From contig RKRX01000141.1 of assembly GCA_007571185.1 (NCBI GenBank), positions 1-5,425 on the forward strand: a stretch of 5,425 nucleotides of DNA. The letters run 5' to 3'. The notes under the pieces were generated by a model, which saw only the letters and a program-made list of their open reading frames with translations, ran no database searches and was not told the origin of the DNA. Source of the DNA: Oceanicaulis sp. (GTDB lineage Bacteria > Pseudomonadota > Alphaproteobacteria > Caulobacterales > Maricaulaceae). Positions 1 to 5,192 of the stretch are shown here, piece by piece. Numbering within the stretch: position 1 is the stretch's first letter; each line of letters begins with the position of its first letter. The position numbers and the translations under genes are program-made.

Positions 1-138
1 GTCACAAGCCCCGGCGGCGCCACCCAGGCCGGGCTTGATGCCTTGATGAGCGGCAGCGGTCTGCCCGGACTGGTGCGCAGCGGCGTGGCCGCCGCCGAAC
101 GCCGCACCCGCCAACTCGACACTCCCGATGCTGGCTGA
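1..138 (+). CDS. proC: Pyrroline-5-carboxylate reductase, C-terminal end (partial)
   Basis: This is the last 45 codons of a gene entering from the left edge in frame 1 and ending at TGA 136-138. The peptide begins VTSPGGATQAGLDALMSGSG and continues with a segment containing VAAAERRTRQL. That is the C-terminal signature of ProC: the TSPGGTT-x-AGL loop at the dimer interface and active site, followed by the last helix rich in Ala and Arg. ProC reduces 1-pyrroline-5-carboxylate to L-proline with NAD(P)H in the cytoplasm, the last step of proline synthesis. The catalytic and nucleotide-binding parts lie outside the window. The gene converges on the cytochrome c gene with 36 bases between stop codons, and I see no convincing terminator there. 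The family call is firm for such a short piece because the TSPGG motif is very characteristic. Confidence 0.85.
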   Translation, partial: VTSPGGATQAGLDALMSGSGLPGLVRSGVAAAERRTRQLDTPDAG

Positions 139-174
139 CCCGATCAACTCAATCAAAATCTGCCGGGAAAACAA

Positions 175-873
175 TCAATCTTCGGATTCAATCTTTTCCG
201 TCACCCTTCCTGCTTCTTCACTGACCCCGGTATCTGCATCCTCCACAGCGCTGGTTCCGAGCCGTTCTTCTCCATTATGGCCTTCACCTTCGTGGATCAT
301 CACATCGGCAGGCGCCAGCGGAGCCGGTAAGTCAATCGGGGCATCCGACAAGGAACGCATATAAGCAATCAAGTTGATACGATCTTCCTGTTTACGTAAA
401 CCGGCAAAGCTCATTGCTGTACCAGGCACATAGCGGCGCGGGTTTTCCAGATAGTCGTACATGTTCTCAAAATTCCAGGAAACAGCGCCATCCTGAGCAT
501 ATTCCTTCATTGCACGCGAATAGTTGAAGCTGACGACAGCACCCACAGCACGGCCCATGACGTCCCACAGGCGCGGACCGGTACCGTCTCCCCCTCCGTC
601 TTCAAAGGTGTGGCAACTGACACAGCGGCGCGCCACGCGCTCACCTGCCGACAGATCAGCGCCCGCCAGCAACAGACCAAAATCGACCGGGCCTTCGACC
701 TGTGCCCCACCATCGCCATGACCGTTGTCCAGGATCGCTAGGTTCACCGGGTAGCCGTACTCCTCGGGCTGCTCAGTATGAAACAGGCTGTCACTCAGGG
801 TCATTAACCCCAGGACTGCAAGGCCGATGGCCAGAATGGCCGCCGCAATCTTGTTGAAGAAAAGAGAGTCCAT
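175..873 (-). CDS. Membrane-anchored class I cytochrome c (CycM/c552-like)
   Basis: A 232-residue protein with a single N-terminal membrane segment (about residues 8-27, after the MDSLFFNK start typical of CycM-like cytochromes). A periplasmic linker follows, then a class I cytochrome c domain. The heme site is C84-V-S-C87-H88, with GPRLWDVMGR at 99-108 and PGTAMSFAG at 150-158, where Met154 is the likely sixth heme ligand. Such proteins carry electrons between the bc1 complex and terminal cytochrome c oxidases at the periplasmic face of the inner membrane. I chose ATG at 871-873 because GAGGA lies 5 bases upstream. A GTG at 883-885 would add four residues but overlaps that Shine-Dalgarno sequence. 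About 50 residues after the heme domain (180-232) form an acidic, low-complexity tail, making the protein longer than I expect for the family. The gene is divergent from the SRP RNA and convergent with proC. Confidence 0.9.
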   Translation of the reverse strand: MDSLFFNKIAAAILAIGLAVLGLMTLSDSLFHTEQPEEYGYPVNLAILDNGHGDGGAQVEGPVDFGLLLAGADLSAGERVARRCVSCHTFEDGGGDGTGPRLWDVMGRAVGAVVSFNYSRAMKEYAQDGAVSWNFENMYDYLENPRRYVPGTAMSFAGLRKQEDRINLIAYMRSLSDAPIDLPAPLAPADVMIHEGEGHNGEERLGTSAVEDADTGVSEEAGRVTEKIESED

Positions 874-898
874 GAGCGTCCTCACCGATCCCTGTCGA

Positions 899-927
899 TT
901 TATCCAGGAGTCTTGCGCGGCTGTCTT
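899..927 (-). promoter_or_regulatory. Possible promoter for the cytochrome c gene
   Basis: On the minus strand, AAGACA (922-927) and GATAAA (899-904) are separated by 17 bases. Each matches the sigma-70 consensus at four of six positions. Transcription would start near 892, giving a short leader of about 20 bases before the ATG at 873. This is a motif match only, with no transcript data. Confidence 0.25.
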
Positions 928-1034
928 GCACGCCTGACCAGATGAAGCAACCGATTGACACTGTAGAGCTAACGCATAGAGCGATGAAGCTGAGGCCGGA
1001 CGACCCGAAAGCTGTTAATCTCTGTGTGCGAACC

Positions 1035-1063
1035 TTGCTTTTGAATTCAGCAACTGCGATATT
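1035..1063 (+). promoter_or_regulatory. Possible promoter of the SRP RNA
   Basis: TTGCTT (1035-1040) and GATATT (1058-1063) are spaced by exactly 17 bases. They sit 7 bases before the first base of the predicted SRP RNA stem (1071), which is the right distance for a sigma-70 start site. The boxes are weak (3/6 and 4/6), so the support is mainly the position. Transcripts from here may also read into dnaX. Confidence 0.45.
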
Positions 1064-1070
1064 GTTTCCT

Positions 1071-1166
1071 GGAAGATCGGCGGCGGACAAACCCCTCGCC
1101 AACCCGGTCAGGTCCGGAAGGAAGCAGCCGTAACGAGTTTGGTTTGGGTCGCCGTCCGGTCTTCCG
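1071..1166 (+). ncRNA. ffs: Signal recognition particle RNA, small bacterial type (4.5S)
   Basis: The conserved SRP domain IV core lies at 1106-1129: GGTCAGG, then TCCGGAAGGA with the GGAA tetraloop, then AGCAGCC. This is the Ffh-binding site and one of the best conserved RNA motifs in bacteria. The flanks fold into the expected long imperfect hairpin. GGAAGA (1071-1076) pairs with TCTTCC (1160-1165). The CGG-CGGCG-GAC arm (1078-1088) pairs with GTC-GCCG-TCCG (1148-1158) through small bulges. AAACC pairs with GGTTT, and CTCG with CGAG just below the core. The length of about 96 nt fits the small SRP RNA class. With Ffh and FtsY it targets nascent inner-membrane proteins to the translocon. Its position immediately upstream of dnaX-ebfC-recR is a known alphaproteobacterial arrangement. 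Ends are inferred from the pairing and may be off by a few bases. Confidence 0.95.
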
Positions 1167-1190
1167 CCGCCTTCCGCACAGTTCGTTCTC

Positions 1191-1219
1191 CCCGCCGCAC
1201 CGCATTTCGGCTGCGCGGG
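1191..1219 (+). other. Bulged hairpin between SRP RNA and dnaX
   Basis: CCCG (1191-1194), CGCA (1196-1199) and CCG (1200-1202) can pair with CGG (1208-1210), TGCG (1212-1215) and CGGG (1216-1219) around the loop CATTT. That gives 11 base pairs with one bulged C on each arm. There is no U-tract behind it, so it is not a standard intrinsic terminator. It could be a processing signal, a partial terminator, or simply part of the dnaX leader. The dnaX ribosome-binding site begins 6 bases downstream. Confidence 0.4.
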
Positions 1220-1236
1220 ACGCGCGAAGGGCGCTC

Positions 1237-2973
1237 ATGATGATGGATGATCCCCGAGGCGAGGCGCATGAAAAACCCGACGGGGGCTGTGACGGCCCCG
1301 CCTTGCGGGGAGCTGAGCCTGGCGCCTCTGAAGATACAGGCTATCAGGTGCTGGCGCGTAAATACCGTCCGCAGATCTTTGAGGATTTGATCGGCCAGGG
1401 GCCGATGGTGCGCACACTGACCAATGCGTTCACCTCGAACCGGGTCGCCCACGCCTATATGATGACCGGGGTGCGCGGGGTGGGCAAAACCACTACCGCC
1501 CGCCTGATCGCCCGGGCGCTGAACTACGAAACCGATACGGTGCGTCAACCCTGCATCAACCTGACCCCGCCAGGCGTCCATTGCAACGCCATTGCCCGTT
1601 CGACTCACGTAGATGTCATGGAAATGGACGCCGCCAGCCGCACCGGCGTTTCCGATATTCGCGAGATCCTGGACGGGGTGCGCTATGCACCGGTCAGCGC
1701 GCGCTACAAGGTCTACATTATCGACGAAGTGCACATGCTGTCGAAAGGCGCCTTTAACGCGCTTCTGAAAACACTGGAAGAGCCGCCCGAGCACGTGAAA
1801 TTCATCTTCGCCACCACCGAAATCCGCAAGGTGCCCATCACTGTTCTGTCACGCTGTCAGCGTTTTGACCTCAAGCGCGTGGAGCGCGTGGAGCTGACCA
1901 ACCATCTAGCCCGAATCTGCATGAAGGAAAACGCCAACGTAGAACGCGAGGGACTAACCGCCATTGCTCGCGCAGCGGAAGGCTCGGTGCGCGATTCTCT
2001 CTCCCTGCTTGATCAAGCCATTGTTCACGCTCAAGATGGGCAAATCGTCAGCGCCGAACAGATCCGCGACATGCTGGGCCTGGCGGATCGCTCGCGCGTG
2101 CTGGATCTGCTGGAAGCCACGCTTGAAAACCGAGCTAGGGACACACTTGATGAGCTTCGCCGACAGTATGACAATGGCGCCGACCCACAAGTTTTAATGC
2201 ACGATCTGCTTAGCCACCTGCACGCAATCAGCCGAATCAAGGCGGCGGGCCCCACGGCTGATCTGGGCGAGGCGCAGGAAACCGTAAGTCGATTGACGAA
2301 ACTGGCCGAAGCCCATTCTCTGGCCTCACTGGGCCGACTGTGGAAAACCGCCCTGACCGGACTGGAAGATGTGCGCAACGCGCCCGATCCGGTATCAGCG
2401 TTAGAGATGGTGTTGATCCGCCTGATGGCTGCGGCCGGCCTTCCTGGCCCCGAAGATGCGATGCGCCTGCTGCCAGGAAGGGTTGAACCAAGCCATAGAG
2501 CAAAACCCGATACGGATTCGCAGAGCGCGCCATCAGGGCCTCAGGCCCGTACAGCCGCCCTTGAATCTATTGGACCGAAAACGCTTGATGGGCTTATCGC
2601 ACTGATCGATGAGGCGCGCGAAATCGAATTGAAGCTTGATGTGGAGCGATGCTTTCGTCCAGTGACTATCAAGCCCGGCGCTATTGTGTTTGAACCCACC
2701 GACGACGCGCCCTCCGATCTAGGCCAGCGAATCGCCTCTTTCCTTGAGGAAAAAACCGACCAACGCTGGTTGGTGGACGCCAAACCGCAGACCCGCGGCA
2801 GCGAGACCATCGCCGAGCGCCGCCGCCGTGAACACGAAGACCGCATGCAGAGCGCCCAACGGGATCCGGCCATTGTCAAAGCGCGGGCTTTGTTCCCTGG
2901 CGCCGAGATCCTAGCGGTTGACAAACCCACCGACCGACCTACATCCAAGCTGAGAAATACCAACCGGCATTAG
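1237..2973 (+). CDS. dnaX: DNA polymerase III subunit gamma/tau (clamp loader ATPase)
   Basis: A 578-residue AAA+ ATPase that, with delta and delta-prime, loads the beta sliding clamp and ties the polymerase cores together. After a 36-residue low-complexity extension comes the usual YQVLARKYRPQIFEDLIGQ (36-54). Walker A is GVRGVGKT (78-85), Walker B is IIDEVHML (161-168), sensor 1 is FATTE (191-195), the arginine-finger SRC is 205-207 and GSVRD of sensor 2 is 249-253. A helical collar domain runs to about 400 and a linker rich in Pro and Ser to about 443. The tau-specific tail ends with FPGAEILAV (553-561). The zinc module keeps only C106 and C116. I start at ATG 1237, with GAAGG 6 bases upstream. 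The frame is open back to 1144, but that part overlaps the SRP RNA. ATGs at 1240 and 1243 are alternatives. No in-frame slippery heptamer is seen, so a shorter gamma form would need another mechanism. Confidence 0.97.
   Translation: MMMDDPRGEAHEKPDGGCDGPALRGAEPGASEDTGYQVLARKYRPQIFEDLIGQGPMVRTLTNAFTSNRVAHAYMMTGVRGVGKTTTARLIARALNYETDTVRQPCINLTPPGVHCNAIARSTHVDVMEMDAASRTGVSDIREILDGVRYAPVSARYKVYIIDEVHMLSKGAFNALLKTLEEPPEHVKFIFATTEIRKVPITVLSRCQRFDLKRVERVELTNHLARICMKENANVEREGLTAIARAAEGSVRDSLSLLDQAIVHAQDGQIVSAEQIRDMLGLADRSRVLDLLEATLENRARDTLDELRRQYDNGADPQVLMHDLLSHLHAISRIKAAGPTADLGEAQETVSRLTKLAEAHSLASLGRLWKTALTGLEDVRNAPDPVSALEMVLIRLMAAAGLPGPEDAMRLLPGRVEPSHRAKPDTDSQSAPSGPQARTAALESIGPKTLDGLIALIDEAREIELKLDVERCFRPVTIKPGAIVFEPTDDAPSDLGQRIASFLEEKTDQRWLVDAKPQTRGSETIAERRRREHEDRMQSAQRDPAIVKARALFPGAEILAVDKPTDRPTSKLRNTNRH
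1281..1310 (+). other. Two overlapping, mutually exclusive hairpins inside the dnaX 5' coding region
   Basis: CCCCGC (1296-1301) pairs perfectly with GCGGGG (1305-1310) around a CTT loop. The same C-rich segment (CCCCG, 1296-1300) can instead pair with CGGGG (1281-1285) around the segment GCTGTGACGG. The two structures cannot coexist. They lie 45-74 bases into dnaX, in the non-conserved N-terminal extension. Seen directly as complementarity; any regulatory role is inference, and GC-rich coding DNA produces such pairings by chance. Confidence 0.4.
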
Positions 2974-2976
2974 GAG
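2972..2976 (+). promoter_or_regulatory. Ribosome-binding site of ebfC overlapping the dnaX stop
   Basis: AGGAG at 2972-2976 overlaps the dnaX TAG stop (2971-2973) and lies 8 bases before the ebfC ATG. A ribosome terminating on dnaX would cover this site, so ebfC translation is likely coupled to dnaX. Confidence 0.75.
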
Positions 2977-2984
2977 AAAACCCG

Positions 2985-3329
2985 ATGGAAGACGTTGACG
3001 ACCTGGCAAGAAGAACCCAGAAAATGAAACAGGAAATGCAGAACGAAATGCGGAACGTCGGGCGCCAGATAACAAACCTGGAGGTGGACGGGGAATCAGG
3101 CGCGGGCCTGGTCAGGATGACATTGACGGCCAACGGAGAGCTACGCGCCTTGTCCATTGACAAATCAGTAATCAATCCTGAAGACTCCGCCCTGCTTGAA
3201 GATCTAATCAAGGCTGCCTATAGTGATACTTGGCGTAAAGCTGAGGACGCCCGGCTTAAAACCATAGGCGCATCTTTAAGGAATCTGAACCAGATTTCGC
3301 TTTCAAACTCTGATTTGCCGTTCACGTGA
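2985..3329 (+). CDS. ebfC: YbaB/EbfC family nucleoid-associated protein
   Basis: A 114-residue protein of the YbaB/EbfC family, usual length about 105-115. These small dimeric proteins have tweezer-like helices and bind DNA, acting in nucleoid organisation and gene regulation. The N-terminal helix (about 3-32) is rich in Lys, Arg, Gln and Met. The family core follows: GLVRMTLTANGELRALSID (41-59), then INPED at 63-67 and LLEDLIKAAYSD (70-81). Its place between dnaX and recR is the conserved one and strongly supports the call. The last 20 residues are unusual: they end in LSNSDLPFT, without the PPGxKLP-type ending common in the family. Translation starts at ATG 2985 behind AGGAG. The gene is 11 bases downstream of dnaX. 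Confidence 0.93.
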   Translation: MEDVDDLARRTQKMKQEMQNEMRNVGRQITNLEVDGESGAGLVRMTLTANGELRALSIDKSVINPEDSALLEDLIKAAYSDTWRKAEDARLKTIGASLRNLNQISLSNSDLPFT

Positions 3330-3421
3330 CAGACGGAACCGTTTTAGCCGCCGATGCCTTCTCCGTATCCATGCCACTCCCCAATTCTCATTTCCATGAT
3401 TTGCGATTGAGGCAGGCATGA
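3326..3421 (+). other. 31-codon open frame bridging ebfC and recR (uncertain)
   Basis: A reading frame starts at GTG 3326, overlapping the ebfC stop as GTGA. It stays open for 31 codons and ends in TGA 3419-3421, overlapping the recR start as ATGA. The peptide begins MTDGTVLAADAFSV and ends LRLRQA. It fills the whole 88-base gap. There is no Shine-Dalgarno sequence before the GTG and I recognise no family. It could be a translational-coupling micro-ORF or an accident; the latter is more likely on present evidence. Confidence 0.2.
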
Positions 3422-4014
3422 CCGCCGGCCCTGAAATTGAACGACTGATCCGGCTTCTGTCCAAACTGCCCGGGTTGGGTCCGCGTTCAGCCCGGCGAGC
3501 GTCGCTGTCATTGCTGCAAAAGCGCGAACAGCTGATGCGACCGCTGATTGAGACGCTTCGGCAGGCTGCCGACAGGATCAGCGCCTGTCATGAATGCGAT
3601 AATCTGGACGTCACCGATCCTTGCGCGGTGTGTTCTGATCCCGGCCGTGACTCTTCCGTCATATGCGTGGTTGAAACCGTGGGCGATCTGTGGGCGCTGG
3701 AGCGCGCGGGCGTCTTCAGGGGCCGCTATCATGTGCTGGGCGGGGTGCTGTCCGCGCTTGATGGCGTCGGGCCGGAAAACCTCAACGTGGTCACCCTGAT
3801 TGAGCGAGCGAACCGAAACAAGACCCAGGAGATTATCCTGGCGCTCAACGCTACGGTGGACGGCCAGACCACAGCGCACTTCCTGGCCGACAAACTCGCC
3901 GCCGCCGATGTGGACATCACCTCGCTTGCGCGGGGCGTTCCGGTGGGCGGTGAGCTTGATTATCTTGATGACGGCACACTGACCACCGCCTTTCGCGCCC
4001 GCCGCCCCGTTTGA
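3418..4014 (+). CDS. recR: Recombination mediator protein RecR
   Basis: A 198-residue protein of standard RecR length. RecR acts with RecO (and RecF) to load RecA on SSB-coated single-stranded DNA during gap repair. Domains appear in order. A helix-hairpin-helix contains [11 protein letters not shown] (17-27). A four-cysteine zinc finger uses C57, C60, C69 and C72 with TDPC and SDPGRD around them. A Toprim domain begins at VICVVE (81-86) and includes the DLWALE segment (90-95) and [19 protein letters not shown] (104-122). The C-terminal segment is [20 protein letters not shown] (169-188). All key residues I know for the family are present. The start is ATG 3418, with GAGGC at 3409-3413. It lies downstream of ebfC, as in most bacteria, and only 10 bases upstream of the esterase gene. 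Confidence 0.97.
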   Translation: MTAGPEIERLIRLLSKLPGLGPRSARRASLSLLQKREQLMRPLIETLRQAADRISACHECDNLDVTDPCAVCSDPGRDSSVICVVETVGDLWALERAGVFRGRYHVLGGVLSALDGVGPENLNVVTLIERANRNKTQEIILALNATVDGQTTAHFLADKLAAADVDITSLARGVPVGGELDYLDDGTLTTAFRARRPV

Positions 4015-4024
4015 AGAGACCGCC

Positions 4025-5032
4025 ATGACTCGCCGCACAACACACCCTGCCGGAATCGTCACCCGCATCACTGTGCAATCGGCCTTGTTGAAGGGCAATC
4101 TGCTGGACGATCCCACCGCGCGCGTGATCGATGTGTACAGTCCTCACGGCCATGACGGGACAGGGCTGCCCCTTCTGGTGGCTCTGGCGGGTTATACCGG
4201 ATCAGGACTCTCGCACTCAGCCTGGAAGGGATTTGGCGAGAACCTTCCTGAACGCCTGGATCGGTTGATCGGGAATGGCGATCTGCCTCCTGTCGTGGTG
4301 GCGATGCCTGATTGTTTCACTCGTCTAGGCGGCAATCAGTACATCAACTCCACTGTTATGGGGCCATGGGAAGATATTCTGATCGCTGAGTTTGTACCCG
4401 CCATTGAAACCCGCTTCGGCTGTGGCGGCGCCGGCAAACGCGGCGTGTTCGGCAAAAGCTCCGGTGGCTATGGCGCAATGGTTCACGCTCTCAGGCACGC
4501 CGATTTCTGGGCGGCGGCAGCCTGTCATTCAGGGGATATGGATTTTGAACTCTGCTATGCGCGCGATTTCCCCGCCGCCCTCAGAGCTGTCGCTCAACAT
4601 GGCTCGATCAAAGCCTTCATCACCTATGTGGAGAGCGCCGGCAAACCCTCGGGTGATGACATTCATACCCTGATGACCTTCGCTATGGCGGCCACCTATG
4701 ATCCCGCGCCAGACCAATCCTTTGGCGTGCGTTTGCCCGTCACCCTTGATACATGCGAGCGGATTTCAGAGCTGTGGGCGAACTGGCAAGCCTGGGATCC
4801 ATTGACTCTGGTGGAACGCCATCACGACCGGTTGCACCGGCTCAAGGCATTGTTCATCGATTGCGGGAGTATCGACCCGTATGATCTGGTCTACGGTGCG
4901 CGCCGGTTGCATCGCCGCCTGGCCGATCTGGGCGTGGATCACCGCTACGAGGAATTTCCCGACACCCATTCAGGCATTGATTACCGGATGGATACGAGCC
5001 TGCCTTATCTTGCAGATGCCTTGATCTCATAA
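4025..5032 (+). CDS. Alpha/beta-hydrolase, esterase family (PF00756-like)
   Basis: A 335-residue soluble protein with no signal peptide or membrane segment, resembling the esterase D / enterochelin esterase type of alpha/beta hydrolases. The VYSPHGHDGTGLPLLVALAG segment (37-56) precedes the oxyanion region around GYTGSG (56-61). VVVAMPDCF (90-98) is a core strand. The nucleophile elbow is G143-K-S145-S-G147-G, giving Ser145 as the probable nucleophile. The acid is likely Asp284 in GSIDPYD (281-287), with Asp279 as an alternative. The base is His315 in DTHSGIDYR (313-321). The substrate cannot be read from the sequence. It starts at ATG 4025, 10 bases after the recR stop, with GAAGAG at 4013-4018 as ribosome-binding site, so it is probably co-transcribed with recR. 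It is not part of the usual dnaX-ebfC-recR set. Confidence 0.85.
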   Translation: MTRRTTHPAGIVTRITVQSALLKGNLLDDPTARVIDVYSPHGHDGTGLPLLVALAGYTGSGLSHSAWKGFGENLPERLDRLIGNGDLPPVVVAMPDCFTRLGGNQYINSTVMGPWEDILIAEFVPAIETRFGCGGAGKRGVFGKSSGGYGAMVHALRHADFWAAAACHSGDMDFELCYARDFPAALRAVAQHGSIKAFITYVESAGKPSGDDIHTLMTFAMAATYDPAPDQSFGVRLPVTLDTCERISELWANWQAWDPLTLVERHHDRLHRLKALFIDCGSIDPYDLVYGARRLHRRLADLGVDHRYEEFPDTHSGIDYRMDTSLPYLADALIS

Positions 5033-5043
5033 AGCACTATCGA

Positions 5044-5066
5044 CCAGCGTCGGCGACCCGCGCTGG
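5044..5066. terminator. GC-rich hairpin after the esterase gene, possible terminator
   Basis: CCAGCG (5044-5049) pairs with CGCTGG (5061-5066). CGG (5051-5053) pairs with CCG (5058-5060) inside it, leaving one bulged T and a CGAC loop. The stem starts 11 bases after the esterase stop, in the gap between converging genes. Neither strand has a U-tract behind the stem, so it may be a weak or factor-assisted terminator, or only an RNA 3'-end stabiliser. Confidence 0.4.
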
Positions 5067-5192
5067 CACACGCGGGCGCATATAATCGTGAATGCCCGAC
5101 ACAATGACGACGACGCCACGGACTCGATCCCAAGTGAGAGCAAGCCCAGAAACACGGTACTCAGTGCAGTGTGTGAAACCGCCCCATCTCGG

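Noticed and set aside
139..174. Intrinsic terminator between proC and the cytochrome c gene
   Set aside because: Only a 4-bp CCCG/CGGG pairing with a long loop was found, which is too weak to report.
128..364. 78-codon plus-strand frame overlapping the proC end and the cytochrome c gene
   Set aside because: Antisense to a well-supported cytochrome c gene, with no recognisable family; the peptide looks like random Ser/Pro-rich translation.
955..983. Perfect TTGACA at 955-960 as a plus-strand promoter
   Set aside because: No acceptable -10 box sits 16-18 bases downstream (TAGAGC is the best). The boxes at 1035-1063 fit the SRP RNA start better.
1108..1794. 228-codon minus-strand frame opposite dnaX
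   Set aside because: It is antisense to the most conserved part of dnaX and reads into the SRP RNA. Long antisense frames are common opposite GC-rich genes.
2748..2757. A-run GGAAAAAACC as a programmed frameshift site in dnaX
   Set aside because: The codon phase is GAG GAA AAA ACC, which does not give an X XXY YYZ heptamer, and it lies too far into the tau tail to make gamma.
3508..4116. 202-codon minus-strand frame opposite recR
   Set aside because: recR shows all family motifs in its own frame; this frame has no recognisable domain.
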